From positions 12,758,550 through 12,822,549 of the forward strand of contig NC_084707.1 in NCBI RefSeq assembly GCF_033807575.1: a stretch of DNA of 64,000 nucleotides, in the 5' to 3' direction. A model generated the notes under the pieces. It worked only from the letters and a program-made list of their open reading frames with translations, was not told the origin of the DNA and searched no databases. Below are positions 11,801 to 25,200 of this stretch, one piece after another; positions within the stretch are counted from its first letter, which is position 1, and each line of letters starts with the position of its first letter. Source of the stretch: Cydia pomonella. Taxonomy: Eukaryota; Arthropoda; Insecta; Lepidoptera; Tortricidae. The translations under genes and the position numbers were made by a program.

Positions 11801-12496
11801 ATACCTAACCAATCATTAAACAAAATCAATGTCTGTTGTTTACACACAAACTTTCATCTAAATCGGTTTTAGCAAATCTAATTCGACGATATACCGATAA
11901 CAGCACCACCTACCGGGTCCAATTGTTTTTTCAAACCATCCATGTATTATAAAACCTTCTCCAGAATATAACAAACACTTTTCTGAAAACCGCATCAAAA
12001 TTGGCGCGAGATAATCGCGGACAAACATATATACATACAAACAGACGGGTCAAACTGAGAACCTCCTTTTCTTTTTAAGGCGGTTAAAAATAATTTGGTA
12101 ATTTATATAAATAATCTATGGCACTAAATATAAGATACCTTTTTCTGGGGACTGTGTACGTAGCTTTTAGAGACTGACTGAGGGTTCAATTACTAAACTG
12201 TTTATAAGTATTATCTGGCAGATATAAAAAAAAATGTTAACTTAACTGCTAAAACCTTCGCCAAAAATCAAGGTTACGCTCTCATTTTACAACGACAAGC
12301 TGTAAAATATTGGCATGAACATTTAAGAGGTTTACATAGGTTAACCTTACTGCAAATTTTGAAAAAAAAAAGGAAAACTTAGAAACTTAATAGTTTTTCG
12401 TTGTGTCAATAACATACTAAATACAAAATCATGGAGAATGGGATTTTTTTTGTATTGTGCAATAAAGATTAAATAAATAAAATAAATATATCTATC

Positions 12497-12678
12497 GGTC
12501 CGATTCAAATTTTAAGATACGTCAAACATTTGCTAAGGATCGATATGGATTAGATACGTCAGTGTGAAAAGTGAGATTTCTTTAAACAAAAGACGTCTTC
12601 ACTTTTGATACTGACATATCCAATCCATATCGTAGCTTTAAGAAAATTTTGACATATCTTGAAGTTCGAATCGGACCG
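12497..12678. mobile_element. Inverted-repeat MITE
   Basis: Ends CGGTCCGATTC and GAATCGGACCG; internal halves also pair (GATATGGATTAGATACGTCA with TGACATATCCAATCCATATC). Layout resembles the element at 54252-54373. Confidence 0.78.
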
Positions 12679-13305
12679 TATGTCTGGTATTAGATATATC
12701 TTGTAATAAGAACAATTAAAATAGATCATGTAGAAGTTTTTTTTTCTAGCAACAAAAATTAGGACCAGAACTACCAGACATAGATATAAGACGTTTTAAA
12801 ATCTATTAATATAGTGTAGGTCCTTAATTAGCCTACTTATTTCTTTACCTATTCATCTTAAAACATAATACGTTTCAAAATACGTCATCATAATTCGTAC
12901 ACTGGTAGGTATACAAATAACAAGCGTGCAAACAACGAATCTCTGCCTCATCTTCTGCTTACTAAGGCTGAAACCTAAGTAAATATTATTCCAGGAATCA
13001 AACTCGCTTCTTGGTTAACTTTAAAAGCACAATTAAATCGAATCTCTAATTGTTTATGTAGGTTGTCTAAAAATAGTTTTTTCGATTAATTTAAAGTTAT
13101 CAGGGATTATGTAGGTAAGTATAAGTATATCAATTAGGTATGTCGATGTAATAAACTGTATATGACCTCAATTACATAAAAAGTTAAGTGATAAAAAATG
13201 CTAAATGTCTGTGACATAGAGAGAGACAGACAGGTCAGACAGACTCAGTTAACAAGAATGTAAATAAATTGCCAGTTAAGTACATCCACAATTCCACATG
13301 CTATG

Positions 13306-13602
13306 GAGTACGGTACGGGCTTGAGGTTGGGCCCGACAATCGGGCCAGAGCAAAAGTGTTTCACCACAGAATAAATACTACGTAGTTCACCAAGTATAAG
13401 CACATCGTTAACATTATTTGAAATGTAAAAAAAATAGTTTAAATGCAAAAAAAAAAATCAAACCTTTAACATTTTTAGCAATTAGAGACAAAGTATTTTT
13501 TTAAAGTTATAAATTGTTAATGATCTTCTGGTGATTCGTGAAACGGAAAACGACTTGCTCAGGCCCGACTTCGGGCCCAACATCGGGCTCGTTAGCATGT
13601 CA
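13306..13602. mobile_element. Probable MITE with GGGCCCGA inverted ends
   Basis: GGTTGGGCCCGACAATCGGG near 13325 pairs imperfectly with GCCCGACTTCGGGCCCAACA near 13563, about 190 bp apart. Boundaries uncertain. Confidence 0.5.
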
Positions 13603-13611
13603 CACAGTGGC

Positions 13612-13735
13612 TGTCATGCAGGGTCAAATTGCCAGAACACCCCCGTATTCGGCAGATCTAGCCCCCAACGTCTTTTATCCCTTTCCACGGGTGAAGGAAG
13701 ATCTTAGAAGCAACAAATTTCTGGATGATAGTTAA
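13612..13735 (+). pseudogene. Mariner transposase C-terminal fragment
   Basis: The frame encodes ARTPPYSADLAPNVFYPFPR then KEDLRSNKF, close to the mariner signature His-Pro-Pro-Tyr-Ser-Pro-Asp-Leu-Ala-Pro-x-Asp. The catalytic Asp of this motif is present but only about 40 codons survive. It ends at the LINE piece at 13745. Confidence 0.78.
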
Positions 13736-13744
13736 TAGCGAGGT

Positions 13745-14110
13745 AGCGAGGACCCAGGTCTCGTACCTCCTCCTTAAACTACGTCCACAAGAGAGGTATG
13801 GGCATTGTGAATGTCATCTCGCTTTGTGTGGTAGGGCACAGCATAGCGGATGTCATTCCAGATCTAGAGCCTAACTGGGGAAGTACCTCCACCTTACAGA
13901 AAACCGCAGTAAAATAACACTAGACCCTACTCATAGTGTTTTGTTACAGCCGGTGAGCAAGGCTGCCAGAGCTTAACGAGGGTGCGGAGTGTTAGGGTCG
14001 GCAACGCGCATGTAACTTCTCTTGAGTTGCAGGCGTATATAGGCTACGGAGACTGCTTACCATCAGGCGGGCCGTATGCTTGTTTGCCACCGACGTAGGA
14101 TAAAAAAAAT
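13745..14110 (+). repeat. LINE 3' end, copy 1
   Basis: About 345 bp closely matching 34868-35212, ending GCTTGTTTGCCACCGACGT and an A run, as in lepidopteran LINE/SINE tails. Confidence 0.75.
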
Positions 14111-16490
14111 GGCAGCGGATAAGGTCAACAAAAACATTTTTTTAATAAACAGATGGTCTAGGGAATGATGGTCTATGTGAGTACACTTACTAGGAGACTA
14201 AATTTAAATTAAAATATATTTTGTAACATGTGATGTGTCTTTCATACTGATTATCATTACTTTTGGATGATCCCTTGTACGTAGAGTTTAATTGACGAAT
14301 TCTAAATAGTACCGTTGGCGCAGTAGATATATTGATGCTGAACCTCACTAGATGTAGAGAAAAACTGGGTGGAACTTTAGGTATAGGTAGTACATTATAT
14401 CGATTGGTCTACTGTAAGGTTGTTTATCGGTTTAAATTTAGTTTAATGTCTTAGGCATACTCTAACTTCTTAACATTAAATAATTACACTAGAAAAATCG
14501 GTTTCTTCTGAAAACTTTTTATTGGTAAACAGTAATTTAAAGATACTTTAATTTCACTATAAATAAGAGATATGTCTCGCAGGTCACCTAGCTCAAAGAG
14601 CAAGATGTTAAAAATAACTTTAGCAAATAGGTTTATCAATCGAGTAACAAAATTGTAAAAATGCATTACAATGGATAATAAACACATCTTAAGATAGCAC
14701 CTAATATTTTATTTATTTAATGCTGTAGTAACTTGCACTACTTATAATACGATTGACGTCAGTCTTAAGATCCGTCTATTATTTCCATATTATCTCAGGA
14801 TCATTATTTACATCATTGATTTCTAAATAAATTTGGCAATAGGATTTATTTAGTATACAACTATAGGGGCAATATATTATATTATTCAACTATTTAACTC
14901 TAAATTTGGTCTTTGTAAAGCTACACTTACTTAAAAACAGGGATGACATTATTAAAGTAGCGAACACAAAATTAGAATTATTCTACTACATAGTAAGTAT
15001 AATTATATTTAAGAACTCGATGTCAATGCTTATTGAATAAAATCATTAACAATTCACTAAATATACTTGCCCGTCGTCGCTTAAAGTTAAATTTGTCACA
15101 GGTTAAAGCGGTTATTAGATCCACACGGTCGCTGAGCACTTGCGAACGGGCGCCGCTCAATGGGTGCTCTAGAACAGGAGGCCTACCGGGAAAATCGAAA
15201 TTCCAAATATTGTTAACGATGTTCTAGGTTTTGGGCTATAACCGCGACTAAGGTTGCACCCGTTGACTGGCTTCCGTTCGACCCCTATGCCCTACGACCG
15301 TGTGGATCTAATAACTGCTATTGTATTACTGACTGGTGTCAAAATCGACGTCCAAGTGTTGGGTAAAAATCAACTCACATACTCGTAATACATTTCCAAG
15401 TAGTCATTTTAAATCTCCATTTCAACTGTGATACATAGTCCTTTAAATATGTGCAATTTTTCGATGATCTATTAGTGATTACTGAAATGAGAAAGAAGTA
15501 CAATTCTTTTAATTTATATTGAGAAGAAAAAGTAGCTTTTATTTCAAACTATATTTCAGTAGTTCTTTAACAAATTCAAATTATTTAAATTAAGTAGTCC
15601 AATACTGAGTACTTATCTTTGTGAGCATACCTACATATCAATCATAACTGAAAATTAGTTATACGAGTATATTATATTATTTGAAGAAACGCACTGACAT
15701 CAAAGCGTATATACAATAAGGTTTCCGAATTGCCGGTCCCAATAAATTGGCAATTTATTTAACTTTCTTCGATTAAATTACAAATAATTAGGCCTGAGAT
15801 TCTATTTGACCGTCGCGTCGTCATATTCCGGATTTTCAGTGGTACTCATTTATTTTTCACCATACCAGCTCGTAAAGGCTCGGTTTATTCTTCAAAAACG
15901 GATGAAAAAGTTGCATTTTATTCGCAAGAGTGACAAAGTAATTTCATGCAAATTCTTGGTTGTCTTTCATGGTGGCTTATATAGAATTGGATTTTAAGTA
16001 ATGTTTTTATATAATGATAAATCTTTAATATCTATCGTTCATTTGTTCTCACTATTCCTCGCGTTGGTGTGGTGAAGTTTTATGTTTTACTCGGTAGCAA
16101 AGTTTGTTTAACCATCGTGCCTTGAAACACTCGCAACGCTCAAGTTTCCACTTTTCTCGAGTTTGCAATATTCTTATCCCCGGAATTACACACAATGTTT
16201 CATACTTGCGAAGAGAAAACAAAATTTTAAGCGAAATAATTCTTATATACTGAGACATTTCAAACATTCGCCCGCATATTATATACATTTTTTTAATAGA
16301 TTAGACATCGAAGGGACAGACCCATCCAACATTCAGCTAAGATTGAAAATGGTGTAAGAATATTTTAAACAGCTATTATATTTATTATATTAATCCAATG
16401 AAATATTTTTAAACATAAAAAAAAACATTCGTAACTTTTTTTTTTCTTAATTCATAAGTCTCCCGGGGTCAATATGGTCTCTGTCCTTCA
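14111..16490. other. Intergenic, nothing recognised
   Basis: A/T-rich; frames at 15033-15227 and 15806-16357 are short and uninformative. TTTTTCACCATACCAGCTCG (15854) recurs in similar form near 27767 with GTAAAGG, showing another low-copy repeat. Confidence 0.5.
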
Positions 16491-16586
16491 GTACAGTCAG
16501 CCAAGAAAGTGGTTTACCACTTTTCGACTCTATTCGTCAAGTAATAGAGTCGAAAAGTGGTAAACCACTTTCTTAGCTGACTGTAC
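16491..16586. repeat. Near-perfect 44-bp hairpin (GTACAGTCAGC family)
   Basis: Arms 16491-16534 and 16543-16586 differ at one base, with an 8-base loop. The outer end GTACAGTCAGC is shared with the MITEs at 52112-52336 and 52599-52752. Confidence 0.92.
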
Positions 16587-17019
16587 ACCTGCATGAAATT
16601 AAGATCTTTTTCGATCAAATGGGATAAAAATAACTAAGTTAAGTATTATTGGCAAGGAGTACTATGAATAACAGACAGACTTTAATAGTCAATGTCTGGC
16701 AGACCGAGCTTTGCTCGGAAAACATATAAAAACTTTAAAATGCTCGTTTTCCCAGAGATAAGACGTAGCTAGATCGATTTATTGCCCCGTGAAAACCCGC
16801 ATCGAAATCGTCAGAGCCGTTTCCGAGTTCTCCGAAATATATAAATATTTATATACAAGAATTTATAACTTTAATAGTCATCAAATATCATCGATGTAAA
16901 CAAGAAAATAAGTTTACGTAATTATAAACGATTTTACAACAATAATTCCATGAAGATTCCCAAAGAGCAAAGAAAAAAATATTTACATTGAAAAAATAAT
17001 GAAGGATTGCGTAGCGTTG

Positions 17020-17790
17020 CGTTTTTAACACACTTGCTCAAAACGACGTTTTTATTCCACCGATTTTAGGCTCATAATCCTAGATATTAAACACGCGTGC
17101 TTTTTCAGTGTATTACAACACTCGTGCTTTTTCATTATATTATTCGACTGAGTTAAGAAGGTAACTGCACTACAAACATAATTTATAGATTACATTATCT
17201 CGTAAATTACATTAATGAATAAACATAACATTTTATCGATTTGATCTCCATCCGTCGAATAGAAATACGAAAATATTAGCTTTAAAAAAATAAATAACGC
17301 GCCAGCCATTTTCCGTATTTGTCATAAAATTGGAGTAGTTTTGCATGTTTTTAATTTATATATTGACGAAAAATGCTTGAAAATGAAGAACACAGAACCG
17401 AGAAAAGGCCGAGAACGATAGCCTTTTACCATCAAAATCGGGTGAAAAATAATTGGCGGCATATGAAACTTTTATTCAATGGAAAATTAGCAAAAACGCC
17501 CTGCCTTTCGTGGAAAACGTGTTGATAGCTTACTTCAATGAACTGGTGAAATGTCTACAAGCCGTAAGCCACCATTTTGAAAACTGTACTTTACTGTTTT
17601 GACAAAAAAAAACTAATTTATAAGTTTTGTTTTTTCCTTGCAAGTGTGTTGAAAAACGTCGTATGAAACGCGTGTGCATTGGTCATTACCCACATCGGCT
17701 TTCTTATTACGTGCTCGCTTACAGCTCGCGCGCACAATATCGCCTCGTGTGACCAACCTTACCACACTTGTATCATAATGTACTATAGAT
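17020..17790. repeat. Composite dispersed repeat, copy 1
   Basis: Left block CCTAGATATTAAACACGCGT and right block AAAAACGTCGTATGAAACGC both recur in the same order at 44284-44756. The two blocks are partly inverted versions of each other around AAACGACGTTTTT. Confidence 0.65.
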
Positions 17791-18586
17791 AACATAACCG
17801 ATACTGACATTGTGTGTCTTTAACTCTCTTTATGGGTATATTAAGCTCTACGATAAAAAGTAAGTTTTTTTAAATGAGACGTTTCCGTTCGGCCAAACAG
17901 AATCTTGTATGCGTTATCTGAAAATAAAGCACTCAATTCACTTTACTGTTTATCAATACTCATTGCTGGTTAACTAAGTTCACATCACTGATTTGTGGGA
18001 AGCCACGAGTAAATTGCTGACGTATATATTGGAATTATATGGAATATAATTTAAGAGTGGGCAAAGTTGGCTGCAAAATGTGATGTTCTGTGATTGACTG
18101 ACTGACAAACCTTTATTATAATGAAACGCTTTATTGTTAACGGCCTGTTAATATAAACTGAATTAATATCGACAATAGAAATATACTAAATAATTTTAAA
18201 TGCGTGACTATTGTGTTATTTGATTAAATACCAAACAACACCGTATGCGTAAAACAGCATAAGTACATAGCTCTGTCTCTGCGTCATCAATACACTTTGC
18301 GTTACGTACCTAGTCTAAACGAACGCGTAGGACATGCAGCCCAAGCTATAAACATAGATAAGTACAGAGGGGTATACTTATACGTTCATTACGTACTATG
18401 CAGGAGCCGGGTTGTGCTGCATTACACATGCGATCTAGTTTGGCCTGAAAGTAGTCTAAGCTATTACATAACTTACGACAAATAACAGTCTAGCAGGTAG
18501 GTACCCTAAAATTTCAACTTGTAATAAACGGACGATAATCGGAGTACAGCTATATGGTATTATAAGTACTACCTAATTATATGTAA
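17791..18586. other. Region downstream of the dipeptidase stop
   Basis: With 18587-19013 this is where the 3' UTR should lie. Minus-strand AATAAA appears near 18112-18136, well downstream and without other support. Confidence 0.4.
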
Positions 18587-18764
18587 AAGCTGTAACAGAC
18601 GGGTGTACAGGACAGCGATTTTGGTCCGGTAAAAATATCTCTTTCTCGTGCTCAATAATAATTATAGCTGAGTCTTTAACGGACGTACGGCGGACCACTA
18701 CCGAATCGAACAGTCTCGGACCGGACCAAGGTCGCGGTCCTGTACTTCCGTGTGTAAGCAGCTT
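18587..18764. mobile_element. MITE with 44-bp imperfect inverted ends
   Basis: AAGCTG at both ends, then GTACAGGACAGCGATTTTGG paired with GTACAGGACCGCGACCTTGG. Confidence 0.75.
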
Positions 18765-19013
18765 AATGAATTTATAAAACTACGGAAATATTAAAGCTTG
18801 GAATCCACGACCATAGCCGCAGTTACTAAAAGTTTGGATCTGCTTTCCAGAAGTTTGGAAATATATTTGCTTCGACTCGATTTTTCAACAACCGGAGACA
18901 TAACGAAAAGCATTTGGATTTTCGAACTTCTAAGTGGATCTTTGAGTCGAACATGCCGCTTATAAGTGCCTACTGCATCTAATTAAACTAATGAGTAGGC
19001 AGCTTGATTTCAT

Positions 19014-19245
19014 TTAGAGATCTTGACTGGAGCAGTTATGCGTGTCCAGTGTTCGCGGCGGCACCTCTTCATATGGAGTGACGTGCGCAGAAGCGAGCTC
19101 CTGTGCTACGCGCTCCGCGGCTCCCAACACTCGCAGAAGGTTCAACCCTGCTAATTTCTTAAGGTCTTCTATGCTCCATCCGGACTCCATTAGCTCAGCG
19201 AAGAGTAAAGGATACGACGATACGTCTTCTAATCCTTGTGGCGTG
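19014..19245 (-). CDS. Dipeptidase-like gene, last coding exon (residues 822-898 and stop)
   Basis: This 232-bp exon encodes the family C-terminal helices (GLEDVSSYPLLFAELMESGW, then Asp-Leu-Lys-Lys-Leu-Ala-Gly and Asn-Leu-Leu-Arg-Val) followed by a polar tail ending SSQDL and TAA at 19016-19014. No hydrophobic GPI-signal follows, unlike vertebrate DPEP1, which fits anchoring by the N-terminal membrane segment. I see no poly(A) signal close to the stop. Confidence 0.93.
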
Positions 19246-22200
19246 CTGTTGAATAAAGTTCATTTAGAAAAAGTTGTATGTACTTAACTACTAAGAGATT
19301 CGTATATACAGAGTGCGTAGACAACGTGTCAATCGTTAACGCTCCGTAGCGAACGAAACGCAACTGTCACTGTCGCACTAATATCTTAGAGTGATGGAGA
19401 GAGATGACTACGCCACGCTACGGAGCGTTAACGATTGATACGTTGGCTAAGACCCAGGTGAGAATACTCACTAGTTAATACCATCATAGCCAGCGCCAAG
19501 CCCCACGCTGTCGACTCCGGCGACATCACGTATGTGATTTATATGCGCTGTAAATTTACAAAATTTAAGTAAACACTACCTTTGCACCCCCCGTCAAAAA
19601 ATAAGTGATATGTGATGGAGAAAGTACATAATCAAATAATTATTAAGAAAATAAAAAGGTGAAATCGGGTGGTATTCATACTCGTGGGTAGCGATGGGAA
19701 ACTTGTTTTATTTATTAGTGTCAAATATGTACCTATAGCATTCTGAACTGTAGCGGTTTCCTTGCATGTAAGAAACGAAGTGTAGAAATTGACCATGATG
19801 AGTCCCTTGTTGGCGGCCAAGAGCCGTAGCACGGTGTCGGGCACGTTTCGTGTGACGTTGCAGAGCGCGCGCGCAGACGAGTGCGAGAAGATGACTGGCG
19901 CGCGCGACGCCATGAGCGCGTCGCGCATCGTGCGCTCCGACACGTGCGAGAGGTCCACCAGCATGCCGAGCCGGTTCATCTCCTTCACCACCACCTAATC
20001 ATAAAATCCAATTCAAATCTAAAAAAATACATTAAAATTATTATAAGTGCACAGAATAGGTATAATGCATCGTACATATATTTGTTAACGTGGTACCTAT
20101 ACCTAGCCTCCGCATCCCCGATGCGTAGAAGTCGTTAATGTGCTCATAACAAACAGATGCAAATACATCAAACCGCTCGCGGGATAAAAATAGGTCATAT
20201 TTAAAAAACCAAATGGTGATACATGTCAATATTTAATACCTAAAATATGACAACCAGCCCCGAATTGTATTGGATTCCGCTCACCAAACACACTGTTGGA
20301 AACCTTTGTCCAAATGCCGTAATATGTTAGAAGTTCAAATCCAGAATTTCAAAAAATCCCGATTTGAAAATTATTTCTTAATTCTGAATAGGATCTGACA
20401 TGCAATGCAATTAATTGTGAAAGATATATATGATATTGCTTGTTATTAAGTAAGCATTCCTTGTTTCCAGAAGTGAAAGGCTGGCTAGCTAGGCATTGTT
20501 CTTTCCTGCCGTCTGTTTAAGTTTGCCTAGTAAAATTAATTGCTAGGCGCCGCTTGGAATACAATACCCACAATAGTGTGGTTCTGAAATGGAGGTGGAA
20601 AGCAGTGCAAGTCGTGAAATAGCCCGAGGTAGCTACGTTAGGAACCAGTGCCAGACGGGTCGGGTATTTGATGGCGCTCCATTTCTGCCGTATCGGAATT
20701 GTACGCTTGGTGTTGCTCTTTACTATTGAAGTGTGCGCAACTCGGATACAATACAACGTAAAGCTTAAGGCTGTGCACCTTTATGAGCCTTACGTAACTT
20801 AAAAGGAAAATCATGAGATGGTATAAACCACAAGTATATCTCCATATCTTTATAATAATATGAGTTAAAAGAACTTGTTAAGTATTCCATGTGATAGTAT
20901 TTTGGAAAAATGCGTTTTTAGAGATATCCATTTTTGGAAAAAATAATTTAGGTTAACTTTGCTGTATTTCAAGTAAACTAATCACAAGCAATATTTAATA
21001 TAGATAACTACTTCCCTTTGGAAAAGTCGTTATGACTTCTGTACTGCCTTTTGTTGTTTGGCTAATAAAACGGTAAACTTCTAAGGTAAACTTCTTTAGT
21101 TATCTCGACTATCTACCATTCTACCTATCAATATGTCCATGCGTTTCTGTGATGGATTCCCATGTCGCATCTTGTTATCATGTTAATCACGCGGTGCGTG
21201 CCATTGTTTGGTGTAGATCGAGTGTATCATAGGTTACATAGGTACGTCCCATTATGAGATTGACTTTGATTGATTGCGCATGATGCTGTATAAACCAATA
21301 AAAACATGTTTGAGTTCAAATTAATCATACAGCGTGTTTATTTAGTCACCTGCAATAATTTACGGGGTGAATATATTGGTTATATTGTGCAACTTTTACT
21401 ATGGGACCAACCTCGAAATCACGAAAAAAATTGTATGTTTCATAAATTTTGACTGTCTGACCTTGACATTTTGTATGGGAGAGTAATTTTTTTTTCGTGA
21501 TTTCGGGGTTGGTTCCATAGTAAAAGATGCTCAGTATGACCTATATTTTCACCCCGTAAGTTATTGCAGGTGACTAAATAAACACCCTGTATTTGAAGAT
21601 AGTATACCTACTTAATTATGTAGTAGAAACCTTACATATGTCTGACTAGGCTGTGTCCACTGTAACACTACTCCTATTCATCCTTTCATTACTGCACGCT
21701 TGGAAAAACAGTTGCTTACTGAAATCACTTAGACTCATGCATGGAATGGCTCCTTTCCATCATAGCCTATCGTTGTACAGTAGCAGTAAAAAGATTACAT
21801 TTTTACATAATGTTTCAGTAAGATTTTTTATACTATGTACGTTAATAATATGTAATGTTAAAAATAGAATAATAACGTTTAAAATTTGTGTACGGTTTTA
21901 TTAGGTTAATATTATTGTTAAAAATCCTTGCGAGTGCCGTTTCGCAACGATGGTTCTGATTCGGTATTATTATGGTAATGGGCATGAATACTTCCACAAG
22001 TTCCACAAATAATATCCTTAACAGCGAAAGAACTCCTTTAACCTTAAGGATCCATCATCTGCCCTTTAATGTATACCTACAGCGATTTCAACGGCTTTTT
22101 GGGTTATCAAAAGAGGAGAATCGTGTAAGCTGTATCTATTTTTTATTCAGTCTTTAAAGATGTAAATGTTTGCTTGTAACCTAACGGTTCGTATGTTTTT

Positions 22201-25200
22201 ACGACTTGTTATTTTGTTATTTGAAAAGTTCGTAAGTGATGTTCACGAGCCTGCGTTACGCGCTGAGAGTTGTTTGAACAAAAGAAAATATTTCGAAAAG
22301 TATCGTTGCAAGGAAAACAAAGAGTCTGCTTCGCAAGCAGCTGGAGTTGATACAAAGCGAAATATTGCGGTGCGGCAGGATGTTTATGATTATGGCACAC
22401 TCACTCAACTCGACGTCTCAATCTTTACGGTTTCGTTTTGAGTACCTGCATCAATGTTACTTCGAGTATGGGACTATTTTACTTACAGCTGAATGTTGAT
22501 ATTTCCGGCGTCGTCTATGTACCTAACTTACGAAGTGAACAGGCAGATGCTGATTTCGAAGATATTCTTTAATTTTATGTTTCCTGGTGTATACATTTTC
22601 TTTATTATCAATATGACTACAAAACATCTCATCATATTTTCAACCGAGTAAGGTGGTGAAAATCTGATCATAACTTATACAAAATTGGTAGGTAGTACGC
22701 ATAATTTGATAATGGCTCATTTCTCTAACTTCCTCTTATTTTTTTATGTGTTAATTTATTTATTTCTGTAATGCTACCTTGTGTTTTAATTACAATATTT
22801 TAGGTATTAAGTGGATTATACCACTACAACCTGCTTACAAAAGGAAGTACAATCAAATTGAACACTATTCTCGGTCCAAAACTTTAAAAAGACATAAAAT
22901 GTCCTTATTAAAAGGGATCTGACAATAAATCCAGTCCTAACGAGCTTCCTTCAGGAATTTGCAATAAAAGAGATTACAACTTCTTAAAGAAAGATGAAGA
23001 CTACAGACAGATAAGCTGGAAATCGGGCTACAGAGGCAAAATAATACCAAAAAAATATCAAAACTCATCTAATTTACTTTGAGTCGCATCGTAATTAAAT
23101 TAAAACTTGCTTTCAAAATAGCAGCATCATTTAAAATAAATGGCAGCATTTAAATATAGGTATGCCGTGGCCATATAAGAGATTTTGTTCATTTCATGAA
23201 ATGCCATTTTAGAATTGATCACTTCATGATATGGTTAGGTTACGTTTAATTTTTTCATAATGAACCGATCATTTTATGAAATGATTGCCACATAGGTAAA
23301 GTAATTGGGTCTTTAACACAACACGGTATATATAATCATAAAAAATAAAATACTAACTTTTCCAAAAGGTGTAAGTCCACCGCGCGGCGAAGGCTCGATT
23401 CGGTCGGCAGAGGCGCACTCAGCCCACGGGGTGTCACAGGTGGAGGTCAATGTGAGGTAGCGCACCCCCACTTGGTAAAGGGTCCTGAGGACGCCGAGCG
23501 AGCCGCCGATGGCGTGCCCCCCCTCCACGCCAACCAGTGAGCACATGCGGTGGTTCGCGTGCGCCGATACTATATCTACGATCACACATGAATACACTCG
23601 CCAATTTTTTTCGGTAAATAATGGTGCTAGAAATATTAAGGCTTCATTGTGCTACGAAGAAGCGCGTTACACATACACGTATGTATACTTTTTATATGTA
23701 TTTTTTATCATGAATTAGTCCATTGTCATGTGGCTGAAAAGCTAGTTTTTGTATTAAAAGTAGGTAAATCGTAGGTTCATATATTAATTAAAGGCTTCCT
23801 TTTCATTTGACTCATAGAAATATTTTTGATCCGAACGAATGCAGTTTCTCAATGATGTTATAGGAGATCTAAATCTAAATGATCTAATATAATAACATTA
23901 ATAACATAAGCCTAAATTTGGACAATAACTATGTTTTCAGGGTTTATAAAAATAAGCAATTCAGTTTAAAGTCCTGACCAAACCAATTAACCAAGTTTAC
24001 ATTACTCATTAACATAATTTTAAAGGAAAAATTTAATAACAGTTTGTGGAACTGACAGTTTAATAATAAAGCTTTCATATTAAAAAACTTAGGTAAACGC
24101 AGCGAATAAAATATGTTAACGAAAAATAAATGACATTGCATTATAAAATATTTACTTCGTTGCGAAGAGAAAAATGTACTCTACGCCTGTAATAAGCAAG
24201 GAGCATACTTTTCAAGGGAACACTCGGTGTTTAAGTGTCATAACTTTTAAGTGTCGACTTTTTCTAAGTAATAACGCCTGTCATCTAACACTTATGAAAA
24301 AATAACTTTAAAAATCCGTGAAACCCAGTTTAGGATCATGGTGACTCTTGTGCGTCACAGGCCTACTGATGGTTTTCGCAACATAGCGGAAAAATGTTGC
24401 TACAGAATACAGTGTGCATTTTATGCCACGGATGGATTGATTTGAAAATTGTGTCTACTCACCTACTTTTTAATTACCTACTCTTAAATTTGTAGGTTTT
24501 TAGATAAATTATCCTTAAGGAGAGGTAAATTAAAAAAAAACTAATTTAAATACCTAAACAATGGGGCAAAAAGAAACTCGCCGATAGAAATTAATTAAAA
24601 CCATTTAGGGTTTTTTTATGTCTCACAGTCAAGACAACGAGTTTTTCATGCAAATAGCTCGGATGCAAAGAGTAGATTACCTAAAAATATAAATCTGATT
24701 GTACAGCTGCGCCGTTATAACAATCCGTCTTTTGTGAAATGTTAATCTAAAGAATAAGTGTGTCGACGATGCCTTTTCCCTGGTTGAGTGTCTGCATAAT
24801 TACTTTTAATTGAGCACATGTTTTGACAGCTAACAATTGGTAGAGTAGGTACTTAGCACCGAAAATAATCTTCATTTAATCCCTATTGTGATGTGTCGAT
24901 ACAGTGTAATGGTACTTAAGCTTGCCACTGATCTGATTGGCATGAATACAGAGTTTGTGAACATTTTTATTTTGTTTCACACCTAATGTGTGAAATGTAT
25001 GAAAAACTTCGTTTAAATTTTTGGCTTTTCTAGTGCCCGACACTAGGTTAGTCTCGAAGAGGCTTTTAATCCTAGCCGCGTAGCCAACGTGCAAATCGCT
25101 TACGTACCGATCGAAACGTAACTGTAGCTGTCGCACTAATATGAAAGAGTGATAGAGAGACAAAGCGTTTCGTTGTCGAAGCGATAGCGCTTGTCACATT

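Larger units (their letters stand above)
10930..12090. repeat. Retroelement-tail-like sequence around the microsatellite
   Basis: AATCGGTTCATCGTTTATTG, GGTTTAGCTTCAGCGGTTAA and GGCCAGACAGACAAACTTTC (10960-11170), and similar phrases at 11850-12060, are typical of insect LINE/SINE tails. No coding. Confidence 0.45.
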
